The position numbers were made by a program, and so were the translations under genes. 64,000 nucleotides of DNA from Saltatorellus ferox (GTDB taxonomy: Bacteria; Planctomycetota; UBA1135; GCA-002686595): NCBI GenBank assembly GCA_007751475.1, contig CP036434.1, forward strand, positions 3,539,524 through 3,603,523, in the 5' to 3' direction. Below, in pieces: positions 47,934 through 56,482 of this stretch (positions are counted from its first letter, which is position 1; every line of letters begins with the position of its first letter). The notes beneath the pieces are model-generated. The model saw only the letters and a list, made by a program, of their open reading frames with translations, ran no database searches and was not told where the DNA came from.

Positions 47934-50654
47934 ATGACCCATCCAGCACTGCTCCTCTGCCTTCTCGTTTCTCCCGCGGCCCAGGACTTCGACGCCCGCC
48001 GCGTGCCGGAACTCGGTTCGGCTTTCGAGATCTTCACCGAGCTCGCCGACCGGAACCAAGACGGTGAGGTGACCGAGGATGAGGTCGCCGGGCTCCACGA
48101 TTGGCTGGCTCCCCTGGGCGGCGACATGGTGTACGAGTTCACGACCGAACTCGTCTTTCAGGGTCTCGACCGTGACACTCTCCGCGCCTGGACCAGCAAC
48201 GACCTCGAGGCGACCCTGGAGTACCTGGACGCCGACGGGGACGGGGTCATCGAGGCCGGCGAGCCGACGATGGAGAGGCTCTGCAACGGGCAGATGGGAA
48301 CGCGCGGGGTAATCCGTCGGCTGGCGAGCGAGCTCGTCCTGGAGGAGGGGGATGCCGATGGCGACGGCAGCGTTTCGGTCGAGGAGCGAGCCAGGCTACT
48401 GGAGGCCTGGGGTCCCCAGGCGACCACGGCGGTGGCCAAGGATTGGATCGAAGCGTCGAAGAAGCGCGAGCCCGAGGATCGGAACCGCATGGCGCCCGGG
48501 GTGGCCTTCCTGACCCTCGAGGCCGAGATCGACCAGAACAGGGACGGCCGCTACGATCTGGAGCGCTACTGGACCTGGTTCAAGGAGCGGGACACGAACG
48601 GCGATCGCACGCTCTCGATGGAGGAGCGTCGGCGTCGGCCGCAGCGCGCTGCGGACTCGGACGAAGGCTGGCGCCGCCCCAGCCCCGAGCGAATGGCGCT
48701 CCCGCCGCTCATGCCGTGGCAGCGAAGTCTGGAGGACGCCCTCGCGATTCAGAGGCGCACGGGACAGGTTCTGCTCCTTTGCGTGAACATGGATGGGGAA
48801 ACGGCGTGCGACTCGCTCGCCGCCTGGCGCTATCGCGATCCTGAGTTCGCGAAGCTGGCGTCGGGCTACGTCTGCCTCGTGGTTTCCCCCGACGATCATC
48901 AGCCCTTCGAGTACGACGATCGGGGCCGACGCATGGAGAGCCCGAGGCTCGGACGCGTGACCGATCGCGAACACATCGATCTGGAGCCCACGCTCTACGA
49001 ACGGTACTTCAACGGGACGCGCGTGGCCCCTCGGCACGTCGGTGTCGACGTGGATGGAACGATTCTCTTCGACGTCTACCTGCTCAGCGATCCGGCGCCC
49101 CTCGACGCGAAGCTCAGGGAGCACGCTCGTCCCGTGGAAACGCGGGACTGGGCTTCGATGGATAGCCTGGAGCTGGCCACCTTCCCCGATGCAGGGGCGC
49201 GTGAGGAGCTGGAGCGGCGGATGCTCGACCCGGACGTCGCCGTGCGCCTCGCGACGGCGATCCACTCGGGCGCCGACCCTGAAGCAGGCATGCTCGGGCT
49301 CAGGGATCCGGAGCCGCTCGTGCGTGACGTCGCCGCGATCGCGCTGGCGTCGCGCGCGGCCGATCTCGATGCTCTTCAGCGTCGTCGCCTGCTCCAGACG
49401 GCGGCGAGTCTCGACGAAGAAGCACTCCAGGCCGTGATCGACGGGCTGACTCTGGCGGTGGACGGTGACCCCGTCGCGCTGGCTTCGCTCCAGTCGCTGG
49501 ATCCGTCGACGCGCCTTTCTGCCCTCGGAAGCGTGGAGGACTGGACGGCGGCGGCGTCGATGTCGGCCCTGACGGAGATTCCCTCGAAGACGCGGAACGA
49601 GGCGCTTCTTGCGCTGGAGCAGCTCGACGGCCGTGTGGCGCCGGAGGACGCCACGCCGACCCAGGCGCTGATTCGCGCCGGGGTGCTCCTTCAGCTCGCG
49701 AATGGTCTGCTGGACCAGGCCGAGGATCCACGCGATGCAGCGGCCGAGGCGATGGCCTCGGCGGAGGCGGGGGCGAGCGCGGATCCCGCGCGCGCCCAGG
49801 CGATCGTCGCCCAGGCGGCTGCGCTCAGCGGTGAGTACGCGAAGGCCTTCCGGGCCGCACGTGCCGCGCTCCCTGCCTACCAGTTGGCCAGCTCGGATCC
49901 GATGTGCGTGGGGACGCTGCGGGCGCTCGCCAAATCCGCCGCGCAGCTGGCCTACGGGCGATTGGCGGATGGCCAGGCCGTGCCGGCTTCGCTCGTGGCA
50001 GATGCGTACCTCGCGGGTCGCACGTTGCTGGCCCATCCGGTGGCGGTGGAGGACGACGCCACGCAGCTCCTGGAACTCGCGCGCGCGATCGGTGAAGCCC
50101 GGCTGATGCCGACGCTTCTGACGGAATCCCTGCGCCGTTTTCCCGCCAGCTCGGACCTGCACCAGCGCTTCCGCGCCTATCAGCTGGAGACCTCGGGCGC
50201 CGCTTCGATGGAGGCGGTCTACGTCGAGCTCGACCAGGCGATCGACGATCCGGTGCACGGCCCGACGCTCATGTGGTTCCGCGGCCTCGCGCTCCTGATT
50301 GCGGCCGAGTGGCAGACGAAGCAGGGCGACCCGGAAGCGGCGGCGTCTTCCTACGAGGGGTCGATCGCAGCCTTCGCGGACAGCGCCGACGATGAGCCGG
50401 CCTTCGCCGACTCGGCTCACCACTACATGGTCCTCGGACATGCGGCCTCCGCGTCTCTCAGCGCCGACGCGGGCGACCTGCCGGCGGCCACCGAGCACCT
50501 CCAGTCGGCGGCGACGCTTCGAACCAAGTCGCTGGACCTCGCCGACGGCCTCGGGCTGACGCCCCGGCAGCGGGCGACGAAGGTCCTGCCTGCGCTGCTG
50601 CCGACCCTCGACGAGGAGCTCCAGGCGGCGTTCCGGCGCGTCTTCCCGGAATAG
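47934..50654 (+). CDS. Secreted EF-hand, thioredoxin-like and HEAT/TPR protein
   Basis: 906-residue exported protein of unknown role. A short signal peptide (MTHPALLLCLLVSPAAQ) is followed by five EF-hand-type calcium loops: DRNQDGEVTEDE (about residue 39), DADGDGVIEAGE (100), DADGDGSVSVEE (141), DQNRDGRYDLER (200) and DTNGDRTLSMEE (221). Residues about 260-400 resemble a thioredoxin-like fold (WQRSLEDALAIQRRTGQVLLLCVNMD) but with no CxxC. The remainder is alpha-helical with HEAT-like and then TPR-like repeats (for example ALSGEYAKAFRAARAALPAY). The ATG at 47934 was chosen for the signal. The combination is a planctomycete style of extracellular scaffold. Confidence 0.82.
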   Translation: MTHPALLLCLLVSPAAQDFDARRVPELGSAFEIFTELADRNQDGEVTEDEVAGLHDWLAPLGGDMVYEFTTELVFQGLDRDTLRAWTSNDLEATLEYLDADGDGVIEAGEPTMERLCNGQMGTRGVIRRLASELVLEEGDADGDGSVSVEERARLLEAWGPQATTAVAKDWIEASKKREPEDRNRMAPGVAFLTLEAEIDQNRDGRYDLERYWTWFKERDTNGDRTLSMEERRRRPQRAADSDEGWRRPSPERMALPPLMPWQRSLEDALAIQRRTGQVLLLCVNMDGETACDSLAAWRYRDPEFAKLASGYVCLVVSPDDHQPFEYDDRGRRMESPRLGRVTDREHIDLEPTLYERYFNGTRVAPRHVGVDVDGTILFDVYLLSDPAPLDAKLREHARPVETRDWASMDSLELATFPDAGAREELERRMLDPDVAVRLATAIHSGADPEAGMLGLRDPEPLVRDVAAIALASRAADLDALQRRRLLQTAASLDEEALQAVIDGLTLAVDGDPVALASLQSLDPSTRLSALGSVEDWTAAASMSALTEIPSKTRNEALLALEQLDGRVAPEDATPTQALIRAGVLLQLANGLLDQAEDPRDAAAEAMASAEAGASADPARAQAIVAQAAALSGEYAKAFRAARAALPAYQLASSDPMCVGTLRALAKSAAQLAYGRLADGQAVPASLVADAYLAGRTLLAHPVAVEDDATQLLELARAIGEARLMPTLLTESLRRFPASSDLHQRFRAYQLETSGAASMEAVYVELDQAIDDPVHGPTLMWFRGLALLIAAEWQTKQGDPEAAASSYEGSIAAFADSADDEPAFADSAHHYMVLGHAASASLSADAGDLPAATEHLQSAATLRTKSLDLADGLGLTPRQRATKVLPALLPTLDEELQAAFRRVFPE

Positions 50655-50813
50655 AACGGGGCTTCCTGGGCCCGGCGGACCGCGTATCCTGGAGGTTTCT
50701 TCGGTCCGTTCGCTTTCCCGCTCGTGCAAGAACGGGCGCGGAACGGAATGAATCGGCGGAAATGTCCCGATCGTGTCATTTTGTGCTGGTTTCCGGAGCG
50801 CGGGCGGTCGATA

Positions 50814-50827
50814 TTCCCGGTCGGGAA
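50814..50827. promoter_or_regulatory. Putative HipB operator
   Basis: Perfect inverted repeat TTCCCG-GT-CGGGAA ending six bases before the hipB ATG. Antitoxins of this family bind palindromes in their own promoter, so autoregulation is likely. Confidence 0.5.
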
Positions 50828-50833
50828 AGATCC

Positions 50834-51058
50834 ATGCCGCAACCTATCCAGACGATCCAGGCGCTAGGGGCGCTGATCCGGCGCGAGCGCAAGGCCCAGG
50901 GCCTCAGACAGCCCGACCTCGCCGCCGCCGCGGGCACCAGCGTCCGCTTCATCGTAGAGGTCGAGGCCGGAAAGCCCACTGCTCAGATCGGCAAGGTGTT
51001 CGACGTTCTTCGCCAGCTGGGCCTCTCCGTCCTCGTGGACGGCCTGTCGGAGGACTGA
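50834..51058 (+). CDS. hipB: HipB-like antitoxin (XRE helix-turn-helix)
   Basis: 74-residue DNA-binding antitoxin. The Cro/C1-type helix-turn-helix runs through ALGALIRRERKAQGLRQPDL, AAAAGTSVRFIVEVEAGKP and FDVLRQLGLSVLV. The ATG at 50834 was preferred to one at 50762 because the extra residues are unconserved and the palindrome at 50814 would then lie upstream, as an operator should. The toxin gene starts four bases after its stop, as expected for a co-translated pair. It should neutralise HipA and repress the operon. Confidence 0.9.
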   Translation: MPQPIQTIQALGALIRRERKAQGLRQPDLAAAAGTSVRFIVEVEAGKPTAQIGKVFDVLRQLGLSVLVDGLSED

Positions 51059-51062
51059 TCCG

Positions 51063-52376
51063 GTGGTGCGTACCCTGGAAGTCGCGCTCTTCGGCGAGCG
51101 CGTGGGAGAGCTGCTGCAGACCGATTCGGGGCGGCTGGAGTTCCGCTACGACGCCGCGTGGGTCGAGCGTTCTGGCGCGGCGCTGTCGCTCTCTCTTCCC
51201 GTGCGCGCCGAGCCGTTCGATCACCGGGGGGCCGAGCCCTTCTTCGGAGGACTCCTGCCCGAGGAGGGCGTTCGCGATCGCGTGGCGCGCTATCTGGGCG
51301 TGTCGGCCAGGAACGACTTCGCCTTGCTGGAGCAGATCGGGGGGGAGTGCGCCGGGGCCGTGACCCTGACGGTTCCCAGCGCGTCGTCGACTCCGTTCAC
51401 GCCTGGAGCGAGCGGGGAGGAACTCCAGCCGCTCGATCCGGCGCGCCTGGCGAAGCTCCTCGATGACCTTCCCCACAGACCGCTTCTCGCCGGCGGCGAG
51501 CGGCGGCTCTCCCTCGCCGGTGCGCAGGACAAGGTGGCGGTGTCGCTCGTCGACGGACAGGTGGCGATCCCCACGGGCGATCAGGCCACGACGCACATCC
51601 TCAAGACGCCGATCCAGGGCTTCGCGGGCACGGTCGCGAACGAGCTGCTCTGCATGCGCACGGCGAGACGCGTGGGCTTGAGCGTCGCTTCGGCCGAGAG
51701 GCGCGTGGCGAGCGGCCGCGAGTTCCTGCTCGTCGAGCGATTCGACCGGACGTTCGATCCGGACGGCACGGTGCGCCGGGTCCATCAGGAAGACATGTGT
51801 CAGGCCCTCGGCGTTCCGACGCGGCTCAAGTACCAGTCGGAGGGCGGGCCTTCGCTGCCAGATTGCTTTCGCCTTCTGACGGATCACGCGCGGCGCCCCG
51901 CGGTGGATCGCCTGGCCCTCGTGCGAGCGACGGCGTTCAACGTCCTGATCGGAAACGCGGACGCACACGCCAAGAACTTCAGCCTCGTTCATGCTCCTTC
52001 AGGCATCTCGCTTTCGCCCCTTTACGATCTGCTCTCGACGCTCGTCTACGGGGACCTGAGCCCGCGGTACGCGATGAAGATCGGCAGCAAGGCGGAGTTC
52101 AAGAACATCCGCGCGCGCCACTGGGACGCGCTCAGCGAGGCGTCCGGGCTCGCGCCTGCGCAGGTGCGGCGCGAACTCAGGGAGATGGTCACCCGGCTTC
52201 CGTCGGCACTGCGATCCGAGAGAGATCAGGTCATCGACGAAGCGGAGACCGCGGGATCGGAAGCCGGCGACGGAGGCCTCGGCGACGAGGCGCTGGCCAT
52301 GCTCGGGCGCCTGATCGAAGAGACGGTCGAACGGTGTGAGATCACGGGCGTTCAGCTCTTGAAGGGCGCGGACTGA
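51063..52376 (+). CDS. hipA: HipA-type Ser/Thr kinase toxin
   Basis: 437-residue toxin kinase; E. coli HipA phosphorylates glutamyl-tRNA synthetase and induces persistence. The N-terminal domain VALFGERVGEL leads into FFGGLLPEEGVRDRVA. The autophosphorylation loop RRLSLAGAQDKVAV carries Ser at residue 150, the same number as in E. coli HipA. Further marks are HILKTP (ATP Lys), VERFDR, catalytic Asp 300 in LIGNADAHAKNFS and metal Asp 322 in LYDLLS. All catalytic residues are present, so it should be active. Starts with GTG at 51063, four bases after hipB. Tail-to-tail with the cupin gene. Confidence 0.94.
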   Translation: MVRTLEVALFGERVGELLQTDSGRLEFRYDAAWVERSGAALSLSLPVRAEPFDHRGAEPFFGGLLPEEGVRDRVARYLGVSARNDFALLEQIGGECAGAVTLTVPSASSTPFTPGASGEELQPLDPARLAKLLDDLPHRPLLAGGERRLSLAGAQDKVAVSLVDGQVAIPTGDQATTHILKTPIQGFAGTVANELLCMRTARRVGLSVASAERRVASGREFLLVERFDRTFDPDGTVRRVHQEDMCQALGVPTRLKYQSEGGPSLPDCFRLLTDHARRPAVDRLALVRATAFNVLIGNADAHAKNFSLVHAPSGISLSPLYDLLSTLVYGDLSPRYAMKIGSKAEFKNIRARHWDALSEASGLAPAQVRRELREMVTRLPSALRSERDQVIDEAETAGSEAGDGGLGDEALAMLGRLIEETVERCEITGVQLLKGAD

Positions 52377-52382
52377 CGCGCG

Positions 52383-53318
52383 TCAGCTCGGGGGTGGATT
52401 CCGTCGCAGGACGCGTCGAGCGCTTCGGAGGCCCTTGAACAGGGTCAGTTTGGCGAGGTCGAGCGCGTTGGAGGTTCCCGGTGGGGTGGGCTCCAGTCCC
52501 AGTGAGCGCAGACGGTGGTTCATCCAGAGCACGCCGCGCTCGCGGTCCGTTGCCTCGGTCTGAAAGGTGAGGCTGAAGGAGACCGAGACCGCGGGACCGT
52601 TGACCACGAAGTGAGGCGCGTGGATCGGAACGTGAAGACCGTCGCCGGGGCTCAGTTCGTGCCCAACGGCTTCTGCGAGCGCCGAGTCCTCCAGCTGGAC
52701 ATGTCGGTCGCCGCCGACCGTGAATCTCTCCAGCTCTTCGAGTAGGACGAAGCGAGGATCGAGTCGCGGCAGCGTCGAGATGGACTTGGTCCCGCGGACC
52801 TGCAGGAGAAAGTTGCTCTCCGGGTCGAGGTGGCAAGGGGTCGTGGCGCCTGGGGACGACACGAAGATGAAGCCCACGGGCCGTGAGAGCGACAGCCCCT
52901 GCACGCCGAGCGCCGCCTGGATGGGCGAGAGGCATTCGTGCAGAAGTCGAGCGTAGTCCCGATCGAGCTGGACGTGCTTCAGCACGATCCAGGAGCCGCA
53001 GCGATGGATGCTTCGAAGCGTCTCCACGGCGGAGAGTCCATTCGAGCGAACATCGTCTCTGCGGACGCTCGCGGGCAGATCTCCGGCGTTCCACTCGACG
53101 CGATGGGCTGGCAAGGAGGCAGCCAGCGATGCCAGTCGCTCGATGTCGAAGAGCGGGTGGTCCACCAGGTCATGCTGGACGGGGAAGGGCGTCACGCCGT
53201 GGCAGGAGTGAAAGAGCGCCTCGGGAAAGGTGATGCGCGGGGAGCCCACAGCACGGAGCGTGCTGTGGCTGCGCTGGATTCGTCGGATGCCCACGCCTGA
53301 AACGTAGGCGGCTTCCAC
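52383..53318 (-). CDS. JmjC/cupin-like putative iron-dependent oxygenase
   Basis: About 300-residue protein of the cupin superfamily, resembling JmjC-type Fe(II)/2-oxoglutarate hydroxylases. A likely HxD metal site is in GATTPCHLDPESNFLLQVRG and the distal His in GLHVPIHAPHFVVNG, followed by VSVSFSLTFQT, the expected final strands. Substrate unknown. The start is uncertain: GTG at 53318 (311 residues), 53294 or 53249 (288 residues) are possible; the last would place a perfect 10-bp-stem hairpin (53246-53268) at the start codon. The open frame continues far upstream but lies antiparallel to no conserved sequence and was not used. Confidence 0.75.
   Translation of the reverse strand: MEAAYVSGVGIRRIQRSHSTLRAVGSPRITFPEALFHSCHGVTPFPVQHDLVDHPLFDIERLASLAASLPAHRVEWNAGDLPASVRRDDVRSNGLSAVETLRSIHRCGSWIVLKHVQLDRDYARLLHECLSPIQAALGVQGLSLSRPVGFIFVSSPGATTPCHLDPESNFLLQVRGTKSISTLPRLDPRFVLLEELERFTVGGDRHVQLEDSALAEAVGHELSPGDGLHVPIHAPHFVVNGPAVSVSFSLTFQTEATDRERGVLWMNHRLRSLGLEPTPPGTSNALDLAKLTLFKGLRSARRVLRRNPPPS
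53246..53268. promoter_or_regulatory. Perfect inverted repeat near the cupin start
   Basis: CCACAGCACG, loop GAG, CGTGCTGTGG. It lies either in the first codons or right at the start of the cupin gene, and could be an operator or a translational hairpin. Confidence 0.45.
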
Positions 53319-53418
53319 GCGGCAGGTCGGAGGTGGCCGAGTCTGCGGGGACCGAAGCTTCGATCCGGGATCCAGGTTGATTCGTTTCGAATCACTTGTG
53401 ATCCACGCTGAGGCAAAC

Positions 53419-54564
53419 CTATCGCGGCTTCGCGGGCGAAGCGTGCGTCCAGGCGGTGAAGCCGACGTTCTTGCCCGCGCGCGCGGTCTCCGCGGCGGGG
53501 AAGTCGGTCCCGTAGACCCGGTTGACGACGTGGATCTGCCAGACGTCGTCTCCGGTCGCGGGGTAGTCCGCTTCGTCGTGCAGCCAGCGGTAGGCACGCA
53601 GGAGCGCGCGGTCGCTCCAGCTCCATGGGTCGAAGCCTGCACGCTCCAGCAGCATCGCCTGGACGAGCGCTCCCTGGAGAGCCTCGTAGACGTAGTTCTC
53701 CTTCGGGGGCGGCCAGGAAAAGCCTCCGCCGCGGCGCTGGTCGTCGGGGAGCACGCCGTCCACCGAGTGCCCTTCCAGCCTGGACCCCGCGGCGTTGATG
53801 CCCACGGGCTTCTTCGGATCCGCCTGCCAGTCCAGCGCCCGGTACTTGAAGCCAGCGTACGCGTCGCGATCCCCGAGCCAGCCGCGGAAGACGGCGGCGG
53901 CGCGGTCCAGTTCCTCACGATCCCCCAGATAGAGCGCAGCGGCGATGCGGCTCGCCCCGGCGTGCGTGCCCCAGTTGTTCGGCCGATCCTCGTGGGTCGA
54001 GCGGATCGTGCGGCCGTCGAGTTTCTCGAGGACCACGCCACGCAGCCACTCCTTGAAGCGCCCGTCCAGCTCTGGGGGCAGGCCGACCAGGTCGGCGGCG
54101 AGCACGAATCCCCCGAGGTTCCTGCCGAGTGCGAGGGTGTTGCCGCCCTTCTCCGTGCCCATGGCGGCCTCGCAGGCGGCCACGACCTCGTCTCGATAGC
54201 GCTTCTTGCCCGTGCGCACGAACACGAGAGCCTTGGCGAGTGCGCGCGTGTTGGCCGGGTCCTCCTGGTCCGAGAGGTTCGGCTTCTCCGTCGAGGCGGA
54301 GGCGACCTCGAGGACCTGACGCCAGGCGGGACCGCTCGCGGGGAGCTCGGCGAGCTCTTCACGATCGATCCAGATCCCGCGCGCCGGGCGCACGTCGCTT
54401 CCTGGGTTCGAGGATTTCTCTGCCTGGTTCCACGAACCAGCTTCACCCGCTGCGTGGGTGAGATCGGCGGCGCCGCAGGAGGGCAGACCGGCCGCCGCGA
54501 AGCCGGTGAGCGTCAAGGCCGCGAGAGTCGAGCCGGGAAGAGTCAGGAACGCCGGGAAGGTCAT
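53419..54564 (-). CDS. Alginate-lyase-like lipoprotein
   Basis: Putative polysaccharide lyase of the alginate-lyase (PL5-like) alpha/alpha-toroid fold. A lipoprotein signal (MTFPAFLTLPGSTLAALTLT, then AAGLPSC) predicts membrane anchoring. Marks: GRNLGGFVLAADLVGLP, the core DRPNNWGTHAG with the Asn-Asn-Trp/His site of the family, SRIAAALYLGDREELDRA and ENYVYEALQGALVQAMLLERAG. It would cleave uronate-containing polymers in the periplasm. ATG 54564 chosen for the signal; an ATG at 54618 would overlap the upstream gene by four bases. About 100 bases separate it from the cupin gene. Confidence 0.8.
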   Translation of the reverse strand: MTFPAFLTLPGSTLAALTLTGFAAAGLPSCGAADLTHAAGEAGSWNQAEKSSNPGSDVRPARGIWIDREELAELPASGPAWRQVLEVASASTEKPNLSDQEDPANTRALAKALVFVRTGKKRYRDEVVAACEAAMGTEKGGNTLALGRNLGGFVLAADLVGLPPELDGRFKEWLRGVVLEKLDGRTIRSTHEDRPNNWGTHAGASRIAAALYLGDREELDRAAAVFRGWLGDRDAYAGFKYRALDWQADPKKPVGINAAGSRLEGHSVDGVLPDDQRRGGGFSWPPPKENYVYEALQGALVQAMLLERAGFDPWSWSDRALLRAYRWLHDEADYPATGDDVWQIHVVNRVYGTDFPAAETARAGKNVGFTAWTHASPAKPR

Positions 54565-54614
54565 GCGGTCAAGGATAACGCGCACGCCCCGTCGCGGCGT
54601 TCTCTCCCGGGTGT

Positions 54615-56408
54615 TCACTCCCGGGTGGCGATTGGAGCGCCAGCAGACCCGGCTTCCGGGAAGTGCTTGGCGAGAAAGCGCCGAAGGACCTGCGCGTGCT
54701 CCGGCCGGGGCACATCGGCGGATTCATAGATGTCTCTCATCGTCTCCACGGTCTCGCGTCGCACCGTCACTCCGTGCGCTTCCACGAAACGAGCCAGGCG
54801 GGTCTCCGCGTCCTCCGCCGACCCGCCGATCGAGTCGATCGTCGCCGTCACGACGAACTCGATCTCGCGATCCATCCGGGTCTGATTCGACGCCAGACGA
54901 GCGTCGAGGGACTCGCGGGTCGACCAGACGCCTGCCCGCGCGACGAGTCGAATCGTCTCCAGCGCAGCCGGGTCCACCAGGGGATCGCCGTCCACGAGAA
55001 TGAGGTCCGCGACGCCCTCCGGGACGAGCTCGCCGACGAGCGGCAAACCGATGAAGGCGGCAGCCGCCGAGGTCGCGGCGACGAGGGCCGATGGGGGAGA
55101 GAGACCCATCTCGCAGAGCAGGACGATCTCGTCCACGACCGACCGGCCGACGCGAACGTAGGGGGCGCCCGCTCCCGTGCCGACGACGAGCGTGGCACCG
55201 GCTCGGTCGAGCTGTCGGACGATATCTTCCAGGAGCGGCACGGCGGCTCGGAAGCTCCGGCGGAACGAGGCGGGCAGGCTACGCCGCAGCTGGTGAGCCG
55301 CCTGGCTCCAGCAGGCGCGGGTGAGCGGAGCCACCCGGGCGAGCTCTTCCGAGGGGGCCACGAGCGCTTCGCCCGGAGCGATGTCGTAGCGGTTGCGCAC
55401 GAAGTCGCTCGCGAGCAGCGCGGGCTCGGACTCCAGGGCCCGCAGCGAGGTCATGAACTCGACGAGACCGGTGAGGGTGACGCGCTCGGCTTCGACGGCC
55501 CAGGCAACGTTTCGGGCGATCTCTTCCACGGTGGGCGGCGGCCCGGGCTCTCGCTTCTTGCCGGGCTGCCGGAGCCAATCACCGAGGTAGGTCTCGATCG
55601 AGCCGATCGCGTCGCCCTCGTTCAGCACGCGGCGGAAGTAGGTCTTGCCCGGCGTGCGGATCGAGAGCGGCAGGCGATGGCGATAGGTGGCGTCCAGCAC
55701 CCCCTTGAGCACCTCGGGTGACGCATCGTGCCCCAGCGTGAAGCCCGCGACTCCCTCCCGGGTCTGCCTCGCCACGTCGGCTTCGATGACCTCGCGCAGT
55801 GCCTCGCCCTGGAGTCCTTCCTGGAACGGGTTGCGCGCCACGTGCTGCCTCAGGTCGCGGCCGAACGCGACGCAGCGAGGCGTCGGGATTCCCTCTGCGT
55901 CGCGCTCGTCGAGAACGCGCGAGAGCCAGCCCGGGCTGTCCATCACACGCAGCGTCGTGACCCCCGCTGCGAGGGCGTGGTCGAGGTCGGTCGGATCGCG
56001 GAGCACGCACCAGGCATCCATCAAGCCGGGCAGAAGCGTTCCGCCCGTGCCATCGATCGTGACCACGTCCTCGGGGAGCGGCCCCAGGCTCGCGAGGTCC
56101 CCGACGGCTTCGATCCGCGCTCCGCGGCCTAGGACCGCGAGCCCTCCTCTGGAGATCAGGGTGTCGCCGTGAGGAACGATCAGGCGAGCGCCGACGACGA
56201 TCCAGGGCAGAGCGGGCGCGAGCACGCTCTGCCCGGCCGAAGTGCGGGGGCGGTCGCCCAGGCCTCGGATGAGGGCAGCCGCAGCGACGAGCGTCACGAG
56301 CCAGAGGGGCCAGCGGTAGCGAAGGCCGCGTCCGCCGGAGCCGGTGGATAGCGTGACCGGCGCGGAGCGCACCGGTGAGGGGCGGCCTGGCAGGCGATCA
56401 TCGTCCAT
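54615..56408 (-). CDS. Amidohydrolase-fold membrane protein with lost metal ligands
   Basis: 597 residues with an N-terminal membrane anchor (residues about 32-48, RWPLWLVTLVAAAALI). The sequence then follows the amidohydrolase plan: VVGARLIVPHGDTLISRGGLAVLGRGARI, GTGGTLLPGLMDA, LAAGVTTLRVMDSPG, LCEMGLSPPSALVAATSAAAAFIG, and GVADLILVDGDPL. Where active enzymes have PGLIDxHxH, this protein reads PGLMDAWCVLRD (residues 127-138), so both His ligands are missing; the late GTD motif reads GTGAG. It is therefore probably a pseudoenzyme or acts without the usual metals. Confidence 0.82.
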   Translation of the reverse strand: MDDDRLPGRPSPVRSAPVTLSTGSGGRGLRYRWPLWLVTLVAAAALIRGLGDRPRTSAGQSVLAPALPWIVVGARLIVPHGDTLISRGGLAVLGRGARIEAVGDLASLGPLPEDVVTIDGTGGTLLPGLMDAWCVLRDPTDLDHALAAGVTTLRVMDSPGWLSRVLDERDAEGIPTPRCVAFGRDLRQHVARNPFQEGLQGEALREVIEADVARQTREGVAGFTLGHDASPEVLKGVLDATYRHRLPLSIRTPGKTYFRRVLNEGDAIGSIETYLGDWLRQPGKKREPGPPPTVEEIARNVAWAVEAERVTLTGLVEFMTSLRALESEPALLASDFVRNRYDIAPGEALVAPSEELARVAPLTRACWSQAAHQLRRSLPASFRRSFRAAVPLLEDIVRQLDRAGATLVVGTGAGAPYVRVGRSVVDEIVLLCEMGLSPPSALVAATSAAAAFIGLPLVGELVPEGVADLILVDGDPLVDPAALETIRLVARAGVWSTRESLDARLASNQTRMDREIEFVVTATIDSIGGSAEDAETRLARFVEAHGVTVRRETVETMRDIYESADVPRPEHAQVLRRFLAKHFPEAGSAGAPIATRE

Positions 56409-56482
56409 GGGATCGAAGATCCCATGTCCCCGCGGCCTGTCACTCCGAAGTCGGGATTTCCGCGCTTATCAGCGCCTTCCTC

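Noticed and set aside
53319..54446. Upstream extension of the cupin frame
   Set aside because: Ser/Arg/Pro-rich shadow of the alginate-lyase-like gene.
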